Shown here: positions 25,668 through 33,498 of the stretch, one piece after another
Layout of the letters: every line of letters begins with the position of its first letter
How positions within the stretch are numbered: position 1 is the stretch's first letter
DNA from: Saliphagus infecundisoli
Lineage (GTDB): Archaea > Halobacteriota > Halobacteria > Halobacteriales > Natrialbaceae
Direction: 5' to 3'
DNA: 64,000 nt
Assembly: GCF_020177375.1 (NCBI RefSeq)
Contig: NZ_JAIWHV010000013.1
Coordinates: forward strand, 17,638-81,637
The notes under the pieces: generated by a model
Told to the model about the DNA's origin: nothing
The model's input: only the letters and a program-made list of their open reading frames with translations
Database searches by the model: none
Translations under genes and position numbers: made by a program

Positions 25668-26603
25668 ATGGGATACGAGACGCTTCGAGACGACTTACAT
25701 GGGGTCGCGTTTACGACGGCGACGCCCTTTGGTGAGGGGGGTGACCGGGTCGACCGTGAGGCGATCGGCGAGAACATCCGAACGCTGGCGGAGGCGGGCG
25801 CCGATCTGTTCATCCCCTGTGGGAACACCGGCGAGTACTACTCGCTTACCGACGACGAGCGGATCGGGGTTGTCGAGGCGACCGTCGACGCGGTCCCCGC
25901 GGACGCGACCGTCGTCGCCGGCGCGGGCGGGGCCACCGCGGAAGCGATTGAGATGATCAATGCCTACGAGGACGCGGGCGCTGACGCCGCGATGGTGATG
26001 TACCCCCGCCACACCTACGTCCACGAGGAGGGGCTGATCGACTACTACCGGTCGATCGCAGCGTCGACCGACCTCGGGGTCGTCGTCTACAAGCGCGGGT
26101 CGCTACTGAGCGAACGAGTCATAGAGGCCGTCGCTGGGATCGAGAACGTCGTCGCCGTTAAGTACGCGGTCAACGACGTAACGGAGTTCTCCCGGCTGGC
26201 CGCGACGATCACCGATGTGGTCTGGCTCAACGGCGTCGCCGAGCGCTACGGCCCGTCGTACGCCTTAGAGGGCGCAGAGGGGCTGACGACGGGGATCGGG
26301 AACTTCATTCCCGAACCGGTCCTCGCGCTGTACGACGCCATCAAGGACGGTGACTGGGAGCGGGCCCGGGAGATCCGGGACCTGCTGCGTCCCTTCGAGG
26401 ACCTCCGGGCGGAGGCGGTCGGCGGCCCCGCCTTCGGTGCCGCGAAGAACGTCCCCGTCGTCAAGTACGGGATGGACCTCCGGGGCCTCACGGGAGGGCC
26501 TGTTAGGGAGCCGCTGGTCGAACTTGCCGAGGAAGACCGCGAGCGCGTCGAGAAGTACCTCGAACGAGTCGAACGGGAGGACGAACTGCTCGCGCCCGCG
26601 TAA
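25668..26603 (+). CDS. DHDPS/NAL-family aldolase
   Basis: From ATG 25668 the protein is 311 residues; longer in-frame extensions back to 25038 run over unrelated minus-strand coding sequence. The family motif GNTGEYYSLTDDE (GxxGE) is near residue 47, and the Schiff-base lysine is in VVAVKYAVND. The tail has the DAIKDGDWERAREI helix typical of the group. Members include dihydrodipicolinate synthase, N-acetylneuraminate lyase, KDG aldolase and 5-dehydro-4-deoxyglucarate dehydratase. I cannot choose between them by eye, but the surrounding sugar-degradation genes favour a catabolic keto-acid aldolase or dehydratase over lysine synthesis. Confidence 0.88.
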   Translation: MGYETLRDDLHGVAFTTATPFGEGGDRVDREAIGENIRTLAEAGADLFIPCGNTGEYYSLTDDERIGVVEATVDAVPADATVVAGAGGATAEAIEMINAYEDAGADAAMVMYPRHTYVHEEGLIDYYRSIAASTDLGVVVYKRGSLLSERVIEAVAGIENVVAVKYAVNDVTEFSRLAATITDVVWLNGVAERYGPSYALEGAEGLTTGIGNFIPEPVLALYDAIKDGDWERAREIRDLLRPFEDLRAEAVGGPAFGAAKNVPVVKYGMDLRGLTGGPVREPLVELAEEDRERVEKYLERVEREDELLAPA

Positions 26604-26654
26604 TCCGGTCGCCTGCGCCGGATCCCCGTTCCTCACTACCTGCCGGGCCCCCAC

Positions 26655-27017
26655 TTTGGGTATGGAGCCGACTCGCTCGCGCTCCCGGGAGGTACCGTCT
26701 ACACACTCGCAAGCTCGCCTTCGGGAACGATACGATACCCTTCGGTCCCCTCTAAGGAATCTACCACACGGTGAACGCGTCCCACGACTCCCAACGCCTG
26801 TCAGTTGGGGAGGCGCTGCAGGCGTACACCTCAGGTGGCGCGTACGCTAGGTTCGCTGAGGATCGGTGAGGGTCCCTCAATCTCCCGGGAAATTCGTGGA
26901 TGTGACGAACGTAAAGCAAGACCCTTCGAGCACCCCGAAAGGAGTGAGGACAGAGCTGTCGTCGGCGGTGAGGTCGTCTACGGGGCCGCCACCGCCGGAG
27001 CCATGACGACGAAATAG
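26655..27017 (+). pseudogene. Amidohydrolase (YtcJ-like, family 3), internally deleted relic
   Basis: Pieces of one amidohydrolase in different frames: near 26660, ADSLALPGGTVYTLA, which is the N-terminal strand of the composite domain; then about 26710-26869, DTIPFGPL, stop, GIYHTVNASHDSQRLSVGEA and LQAYTSGGAYARFAEDR; then about 26920-27017, RPFEHPERSEDRAVVGGEVV. These are the beginning and the last 100 or so residues of a protein normally over 500 long. The metal-binding centre is gone, so the gene is dead. Confidence 0.6.
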
Positions 27018-27021
27018 CCAC

Positions 27022-28181
27022 TCAGCCGAATGTGGATTCGAGCCAGCTGAGATGTGTCTCGGTCGCGAGCGTGTCATGGTAGATCGAGAGCTGGTCGGCC
27101 TCCTCTTGAACGGCCCCCACGAGCCCCTTGAAGGTAATTTCACTCCCGAAAACCGCAGGATCAAGCGTGATTCCGGCATCGGTCGGCAAGCCCGTCTCTC
27201 GGTCTATCGCCCGGATCCGTTCGCGGGCGGTTTCGGGATCCGAGACATAGCAGATCGCGAGCAATCGATCGACGTGATCGTCGAGAGCATCAAGGCGGAC
27301 TCCGGTCCCAAGGAGGTCCTCAGGGTCGGCGCCCGCGGCCTCCATCACGTAGTAGGTGAGCGGGACCGATCCCGCGGCGTCGTCAAGTGCTGCCAGCAGG
27401 TTCTTGATCACGGTCGCCCGGAAGTCGAAGAGGTCGGCAATGAGAGGGTTGTGTTCGACCAGATCGGCAAGCGGCGGCGGCGAGATTGCTGGATCCACGA
27501 GGGGCTCGGCGAGAAGGTCGTGGACCTGCTCGCGAGCTCTTTCGATGTCGACTAGGTGGTCTTCCGCCGCCGCCCGACAGCCGTCACAGAAACACTGCGA
27601 GCAGAGGATCTCTCCGGCAGTTGAGGTGATCGTCTGGCGCTTAGGGTGGCCGAACTCCCGACCGTGCCCATGAAAAGCCGTCGGGAAGTCGATCGACTCG
27701 AGGTGAATCCCGTTGACGCCGCGCTCACGGACCGCATGAACGACGTTCCCGAAGTAGCGCCGAACCTCGGGGTAGGAGGGGCACAGAGAGTGGTCGTGGG
27801 CGTCGCCGAAGGCGCTCTCAATTCGGTAGTCGGGATTCCTCGAAGCGAGGCGGGTGTTGTGGAGACAGACCGTCCAGGCGTTCGTCACGATCCCGTGATC
27901 ACCGAGGCCATCGACGATTGTCGTGAGCGGCTCGGTCCACTCGCCGATCGCGTTGACAGGGGGATCGATCTCAGTTCCCTCGAACTCTTCTTCGGGATCG
28001 AAGTAACAGCCTCCAGATGCGGAGTGAAAGAGGTCGTCGGGCGTCCGGGGGCTCATCGCCCGGACGGAGTGGTAGTGGAAAGCAACGTTGACTGCATCTA
28101 TCCCGCAGGTCGTGGGCGGTTGGCGGCCGCGTCAGCTCCTTCTCGCTCAATCGTCCAGGGGTAGGTCCAGAGCGCCGGCAT
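27022..28181 (-). pseudogene. Glycosidase-like TIM-barrel protein with an N-terminal frameshift
   Basis: The minus strand gives an opening MPALWTYPWTIEREGADAAA from ATG 28181 and then, one frame over, IDAVNVAFHYHSVRAMSPRT followed by a 344-residue frame to 27022. The join near 28100 needs one frameshift; the sense of the protein is continuous across it. Features include HSLCPSYPEVRRYFGNVVHA, RERGVNGIHLESIDFP and a four-cysteine patch CSQCFCDGC. The layout recalls putative glycoside hydrolases of the GHL6 kind, but I do not claim an activity. A protein starting at the internal ATG 28056 would lack the first barrel strand. It may be a true frameshift or a sequencing error. Confidence 0.6.
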
Positions 28182-28316
28182 ACACAGAAATCATGGATCG
28201 AGACCAAAAGAATTCCGACGCCGGGATTTATGATCCCACGTCGAGAGCCTCCGGAAGATGGTGACAGACAGCGACCAACGAGAGGTACGCGACCGATCGA
28301 CGAGAGGTAAACGGCG

Positions 28317-29492
28317 ATGACCGAGATCGAGGGACCACGGCTCGTGACTCGCGAAGAGTTCCCTGAGATGATGGCGCTGCTCGATCGCTACTTCGCTTAC
28401 GAGCGCGGCGGCATGCAAGCCCGACTCCCGTTTGTCTATGACCCCGACCGGTCCGACCGCCATGCAGTGATACTCGCTGACGGGGAGATCGTGAGCCACG
28501 TCGCGGCGGTCCCACAGATGCTCTCGACCGGCACCAGTGAAACCGTCGAGTGCTGGGGCATCAGCGGCGTCGCGACGGATCGGCGCTACCGGGGTGAGGA
28601 GTACATGACCGACCTCCTCGAGTTCTGGTTCGACAGGATGGACAACGCGGGGGCTCCCCTCTCTGACCTGAGCGGCAACCGACAGCGGTACGGTCACTTC
28701 GGCTACGAACTGGCCGGCAGCGAGTACGAGTACACAATCACCGCCCGATCGTTCGACGGCGAGCCCGAAGCCTCTCCCGCCGTCGAGGTCTACCGTGGTG
28801 AGGAGATGACCCTCAAGGATCTCGATCGAATCCACGGCGAGGAACCGTATCGCGCCGTCCGGGACCGCGAGGGCGGCCGCGTAGTGTTCGGTCAACGGGG
28901 ACTGGAGACGTTCGTGGTAGCCACCAGCGACGGGCCCGATGACGTCGTTCTCGACCCTGCCTACCTATCGCTTTCACGTGAGAGCCGCTCCCGGACGGTT
29001 GAGGAGTTCGGCGGGAGCGCGGTCGGCCTCGAGACCCTCCTTGCCCATGTTCTCGCTATCCTCGATTTGAACGAGCTGTCGGTCCGGATGCCGCCCTGGC
29101 ATAACCTTGAGCGGGTTCTGGCCCGCCACAGCCGCTTTTGGACTGCACGCCCTCACCGCAAGCTCCGGATCAACGATCTCCAGGCGCTGCTCTCTGATTT
29201 TGAGAAGCAACTCGAACAGCGATGGCTCGAGAGCGGACGAGCGGAGAAGGGATCGGTCACCCTCAAGCTTCCCGAGGGGGATTCCGTCCGGATCGCCTAC
29301 AGTCCTGAGAAAATCTCCGTCGGTCCCGGCGAGCGTGAGAGCGAGAGAAAGGAAATCGAACGTGGCCGCCGGGAACTCGTGTCGTTGCTGTTCGGCCTTC
29401 CCGACCGCACCGCGTCGCTTCGCTCGGGAGATCCGTTCCTCGAGACGGCGCTCCCGCTACGATACTTCATCTGGCCGACCGAACACGTCTGA
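28317..29492 (+). CDS. GNAT-family N-acetyltransferase, Eis-like
   Basis: A 391-residue protein with an N-terminal GNAT domain: HAVILADGEIVSHVAAVPQM, then GVATDRRYRGEEYMTDLLEF, where RRYRGE is the acetyl-CoA loop. A second GNAT-like part with an SCP2-like C-terminal segment (SVTLKLPEGDSVRIAYSPEK) gives the Eis layout. Eis enzymes acetylate amines, including aminoglycosides and peptides. It is intact and follows a GGATTTATGATC stretch near 28222 that may be its promoter. With amino-sugar enzymes nearby, acetylation of an amino sugar is possible but untested. Confidence 0.8.
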   Translation: MTEIEGPRLVTREEFPEMMALLDRYFAYERGGMQARLPFVYDPDRSDRHAVILADGEIVSHVAAVPQMLSTGTSETVECWGISGVATDRRYRGEEYMTDLLEFWFDRMDNAGAPLSDLSGNRQRYGHFGYELAGSEYEYTITARSFDGEPEASPAVEVYRGEEMTLKDLDRIHGEEPYRAVRDREGGRVVFGQRGLETFVVATSDGPDDVVLDPAYLSLSRESRSRTVEEFGGSAVGLETLLAHVLAILDLNELSVRMPPWHNLERVLARHSRFWTARPHRKLRINDLQALLSDFEKQLEQRWLESGRAEKGSVTLKLPEGDSVRIAYSPEKISVGPGERESERKEIERGRRELVSLLFGLPDRTASLRSGDPFLETALPLRYFIWPTEHV

Positions 29493-29734
29493 TTCTGTGA
29501 CGCCATCATACGGTCGGAGAAACGTCAAGGCACGATCCATGGTTGTATCCGATCGAATAGTACATCGGTTTCCCTGGCCGTATCAGCGGTCGTCGGACCG
29601 GATCAGTATCTCCTCGTTGCCGAAGGTTTAGCGTTGGAAGCTTCAGTCGAGGCCGGCGGTGAGCCCGCCGTTGACGACCTTCTCGGGCCTGCCGAAGTAT
29701 CCTTGGGGGTACTGGTCGATCTACTGGTCACGCT

Positions 29735-30555
29735 AGGTCCACTCTCCGTCGTGTTTGGTACTGTGGCGGCTCTCGCCGACTTGATCCATGTTTTCGGAGC
29801 GCCGGTCGGTCTCGATCGTACCCGGACAGAGCACGTTCAAACTGATCCTGTGGTGGCCGTACTGGGTCGCTAACAGCCGCGAAAGCCCGATAATGCCGCT
29901 TCTGGCCAACGAGTAGGCGATCTGGCCGATACCGTCCAGACCGTTGACCGACGACAGTGTGAACGATCGACCACCCGCCGCCCTCAACCATCACCGGGAG
30001 GCCGGAAAGAGCAACTTCAGATTGAGGTCGACAGTCCGAACCGCTTCGAGGTTAGTCCGTTCGAGATAGGACAGAGTGATCTGGGCTGAAGTAGGTGGAG
30101 TGTGAGAAGACATGAGTTCACGCTTGTCACCAGTGATCGGCCGATGACTTTTAGAATAGAACAGTGACGCATCTACGAGGCCTCTTTCCCTGAGTCGATA
30201 CCACCTGTTCGGGGGAGTGTCTCTTTCTGATAGTCATCGGCCGATAAAAGGGGTGGAATGAATAAGAACTCCTGAGGTGGGTTCGAATTAACTGGCAGGT
30301 CCACTAAACCGTGGCGTCTACAAGGGCCGCGACCTCGGCCGGTTCGGAGACGTCACAGGCGACTTTCGCCGTCTCGATTCCGTGTTCCGTCTCGAGTTCC
30401 CGGTCACCGTTCGACGTCCGCCCCGTCCCGCGCGGAGAAGACGACGGCAGTACCCTCCTCGACGAACCGGTCGACGATTGCTCGTCCGACCCGCGGATTC
30501 CTCCGTTTACGGTCGAGACATCGCCCGCGAGCACTCCAGTAATTTCGTTGGTCAT
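29735..30555 (-). pseudogene. Short-chain dehydrogenase/reductase, frameshifted and interrupted
   Basis: From ATG 30555 the minus strand reads MTNEITGVLAGDVSTVNGGI, then in a second frame RAIVDRFVEEGTAVVFSARD, then ELETEHGIETAKVACDVSEP up to VDATV, where TAG at 30306-30304 begins a foreign insert. After about 200 bp the gene resumes near 30080 with YLERTNLEAVRTVDLNLKLL, and then SSVNGLDGIGQIAYSLARSG and VLCPGTIETDR. This covers the glycine-rich NAD site, the catalytic S...Y-x-x-x-(K lost to R) and the C-terminal motif of an SDR. Several frameshifts plus the insert make it non-functional. Confidence 0.72.
30100..30306. mobile_element. Small insert in the SDR gene with inverted repeats (MITE- or IS-end-like)
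   Basis: About 200 bp of non-coding DNA splits the SDR gene. Its right edge, TAGTGGACC...GCCAGTTAATT in reverse complement, recurs at 52906-52932. Inside, ATCGGCCGATGACT (30136-30149) and its reverse complement (30232-30245) form a 14-bp inverted pair about 110 bp overall. There is no coding capacity. The left boundary is approximate. Confidence 0.45.
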
Positions 30556-30632
30556 CGCCGGCGATTTCCCCCCACTAACTTACCGGATCGGGTCCCCCAA
30601 GAGCCTTGATCTCCCGCTCGAAACGAGAGGAT

Positions 30633-32276
30633 ATGATCGATGAACACGCCGTTGACGAGCTCTCGATCGAGACAAAGATCGGACAACTCCTTCACATCGG
30701 GATCGGACTCGGACACTTTGAAACCGATACCGGGTGGCCTGCCGAGGAGATGGCGGACGTAGTCGACGAACTCCGGCCGGGCGCGGTCCGGATCTACGGG
30801 ACTCATCGGGCCGGCCCCTACGCCATGGCGGAGTACACGAACTGCCTCCAGGAGTTGGCAGACGGGACCGACCACGCCATCCCCCTGCTGCTCTCGGCGG
30901 ATTGCGAGTACGGCACCGTCGATATCGTCGGCCACGGAACCCAAGCGTATCCCTCGCTGATGGGCCGGACGGCAACGGGCGATCCCGATCTCGCCCGCGA
31001 GGTCTCGGCGGCGATCGCCCGCGACGCATGCTCAATGGGTCTCTCGCTGACCCATCGGCCGGTCGCCGACGTCCATACTAACCCTGACAATCCCGTGATC
31101 GGCGTCCGCTCTCCCGGAACTGACCCCGCGACCGTCTCGCAGTACGCGACCGCCGCTCTCGAGGGGATCCACGACGTCGGAGGGATCGGAGTCGCGAAAC
31201 ACTTCCCCGGCCACGGCGATACCGAACTCGACTCCCACCACGAACTCCCCCATGTCACTGACGACCGGGAGACGATAGAGAGAGTCCACCTCCCACCCTT
31301 CGAGGTACTGATCGAGGAGGGCATCGACTGTATCATGACCTCCCACGTCGTCGTGGATGCCATCGACCCCGATCGGCCGGCGACGCTCTCCAAACCCGTG
31401 TTAACCGGGTTGCTTCGCGAGGACCTCGGCTTCGAGGGCGTCGTCGTCACCGACGCGATGATGATGGACGCGGTCGCCGAGAACTACGGCGTCGGCGAGG
31501 CCGCCGTCCGCGCGGTCGCCGCGGGCGCAGACCTCGTCCTCACGGGCTACGTCCCCCACGAGGACCTCCGGGAAACGCGCGACGCGCTCCTCGCCGCAGT
31601 GGAGGGCGGCGACCTCCCCGAATCGCGGATCGACCGCTCGGTCGAGCGGATCCTCGCGCTTAAGGAGCGTGCGGGCGCGACCGACCGGCGACGGGTCGAT
31701 CCTGTCGAGGCCCTCGAGGTGACGGGAAGGGAGACCCACCGGTCGCTCGCCCGAGAGGCCTACGAGCGCTCCGTGACCCTCCTCGCCGACGACGGCCTCC
31801 CGATCGGCGGGAACGACGCCGTCTTGCTGACCGGGGTCCGGGGGGTGGGCGCGCTCGAACCCCACTTTGACCGGGCGTTCGGACCCGTCGTGACCTGCTC
31901 GCTGGCCCCCGACGGGACCCGAACATCCGCGAACTCGAAACCCGCCACGGAGCCCACAACTGACGCGCTCCAGACGGTCCGGACGCTCGCCGCCGACGTC
32001 GACCGCGCCGTCGTGACGACCTACAGTCGGGAGGCATTCCCCGAGAGCCAGCGGCGGTTGGTCGAGAACGTCGCCGAGGAGGCGTCGACAACCGTCGTCT
32101 CGCTCGGCCTGCCGAACGAGTTTTCGGAGCTTTCGGGGGTCGGCTACCTCGGGACCTACCTTCAGGATCGCCTTGGATTGCCCGATCCCGTCCCCGACGC
32201 CGCCAGTCAGGCGATCGTCGGGACTCTCCGGGAGCCGCCGGCGGTTCGGGAGTCGTTGCCGATCGGCGACCGGTAG
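30633..32276 (+). CDS. GH3 family beta-N-acetylhexosaminidase, NagZ-like
   Basis: A 547-residue enzyme starting at ATG 30633 (an upstream TTG at 30606 is less likely). The NagZ signature KHFPGHGDTELDSHHELP contains the flexible-loop Asp-His dyad that acts as acid/base in this branch, and VVTDAMMMDAV supplies the nucleophile aspartate. A C-terminal alpha/beta domain follows (RSVTLLADDGLPI onward), as in Gram-positive-type NagZ and GH3 glucosaminidases. No signal peptide is seen, so it should cleave N-acetylglucosamine from short oligosaccharides in the cytoplasm. Bacterial NagZ acts on GlcNAc-anhydroMurNAc. The next gene, a peptidase, is convergent with a 2-bp gap. Confidence 0.88.
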   Translation: MIDEHAVDELSIETKIGQLLHIGIGLGHFETDTGWPAEEMADVVDELRPGAVRIYGTHRAGPYAMAEYTNCLQELADGTDHAIPLLLSADCEYGTVDIVGHGTQAYPSLMGRTATGDPDLAREVSAAIARDACSMGLSLTHRPVADVHTNPDNPVIGVRSPGTDPATVSQYATAALEGIHDVGGIGVAKHFPGHGDTELDSHHELPHVTDDRETIERVHLPPFEVLIEEGIDCIMTSHVVVDAIDPDRPATLSKPVLTGLLREDLGFEGVVVTDAMMMDAVAENYGVGEAAVRAVAAGADLVLTGYVPHEDLRETRDALLAAVEGGDLPESRIDRSVERILALKERAGATDRRRVDPVEALEVTGRETHRSLAREAYERSVTLLADDGLPIGGNDAVLLTGVRGVGALEPHFDRAFGPVVTCSLAPDGTRTSANSKPATEPTTDALQTVRTLAADVDRAVVTTYSREAFPESQRRLVENVAEEASTTVVSLGLPNEFSELSGVGYLGTYLQDRLGLPDPVPDAASQAIVGTLREPPAVRESLPIGDR

Positions 32277-32278
32277 TA

Positions 32279-33373
32279 TCAGGCCGTCCCGCCCTCTGTG
32301 CCGTCGAGAGCGTGCCGGAGAACGGCCTCGTAGAGCGCGAACTGGGCCTCGAGAATCCCCTCGTGGTCGATCTCCCCCGAATATCCGTCGGCGAGCCCGT
32401 GGGCGGACTCGTGGAGCAGGGGGAGGGTGCCACTCGTGTGGTGGGCGGCGCTCAGCAGGTTGAAGTACGGCGGCGGAGACCCGCTCTCGGCTGCGACCTC
32501 GATCGGATCGTACGCCGAGAGATCCTGTTCGTAGAGGGCTTCGTTGTACGACCGGTGGATCGCCCGGGCGTCGGCCTGGGCCTCGAGGGGGACGTAGGAG
32601 GTCCGGACGAACCCGGGCGGGTAGGCGTGGCTGTGAAGCGAGAGGGTGACGTCGGGGGCCTCGCGGCGGACGGCGTCGAGGATGGCGGGCGCCTCCGGCC
32701 CCATCGGGTCGAAGAACTCATCGTGCATCGGGTTAATCCCGTCGTCGTCGAAGTAACACCCGAGAAAGTCGACCTCGTCGCCGGTCATCGGATGGTGCCC
32801 CTTCGCGTCGGGGTAGCCGGTGAGCCGGTTGTCGCTCCGGGTGCCCTGGCCCCAGAACTCGAGGTCGGTGAGGGTCATTCCCGCAAGCGAGCGGGGCTCG
32901 AACCGTGCGAGTCCGTCGGGGTTGCCACAGGGGATGACGACGAGTCGACAGCGATCTGCGAGGATCCGCAGTGTCGGCCGCTCGTTGTCTGCAAGATCCC
33001 GGCCCGTTTCGAGGACCGACAGCAGGTTACAGAGACCGGTCAGCCCCTCGACCTCGTGGCCGTGGACTGGCCCCAGAAGGAAGACGACTGGCCGGTCGCG
33101 CTCCCCTCGGTCGACGTAGCGGGTCGGGTCGCGGGCGGCGACCGCGGAGTTGTAGTTCGCCCGCCGGTCGCGGTCGGTCGACTCGCCGTAGGTGACGGCG
33201 TGGATCGGTCGGTCGCCGGGCGACCGGGCGAGTTCCTCGATTCGCCCGCGGTCGATGGCTGCCAGCTGATCGGTGACCCCCTTGCGGTCGCCGACCCAGA
33301 ACTCGGGGAGGTCGCGGTCGGGAATCCGCTCGACGGCCTCCGCATGGGTCATGGTGTCCGTCTCCTCGCTCAT
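32279..33373 (-). CDS. M14-family zinc carboxypeptidase
   Basis: A 364-residue peptidase with the M14 zinc motif HGHE in LLGPVHGHEVEGL (H-x-x-E), the substrate loop NPDGLARFEPRS, a later zinc histidine in LSLHSHAYP, and a likely catalytic glutamate in LPLLHESAHG. No signal peptide is visible. The start is either 33373 or the ATG seven codons later (MTHAEAV). M14 members cleave C-terminal amino acids, and some act on peptidoglycan stem peptides (MpaA, gamma-D-Glu-DAP). It lies between a NagZ-like glycosidase and a gamma-glutamyltransferase, and that context points to breakdown of glycopeptides or unusual peptides. Confidence 0.8.
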   Translation of the reverse strand: MSEETDTMTHAEAVERIPDRDLPEFWVGDRKGVTDQLAAIDRGRIEELARSPGDRPIHAVTYGESTDRDRRANYNSAVAARDPTRYVDRGERDRPVVFLLGPVHGHEVEGLTGLCNLLSVLETGRDLADNERPTLRILADRCRLVVIPCGNPDGLARFEPRSLAGMTLTDLEFWGQGTRSDNRLTGYPDAKGHHPMTGDEVDFLGCYFDDDGINPMHDEFFDPMGPEAPAILDAVRREAPDVTLSLHSHAYPPGFVRTSYVPLEAQADARAIHRSYNEALYEQDLSAYDPIEVAAESGSPPPYFNLLSAAHHTSGTLPLLHESAHGLADGYSGEIDHEGILEAQFALYEAVLRHALDGTEGGTA

Positions 33374-33498
33374 GGGATCGATCGACGGAGCCGTTCGGGT
33401 TAAAGCTTCTCCAGCGGCCGGGAGGGCCGGTCGCCGACGACGTTCCGAACGAAATAACCAATAGTTTTAATGAGAGTCAGGGAGAGCTAGACGTTGCC

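Noticed and set aside
32312..33403. A 363-codon plus-strand frame opposite the M14 peptidase
   Set aside because: No domain. The minus strand has HxxE, NPDG and other peptidase motifs.
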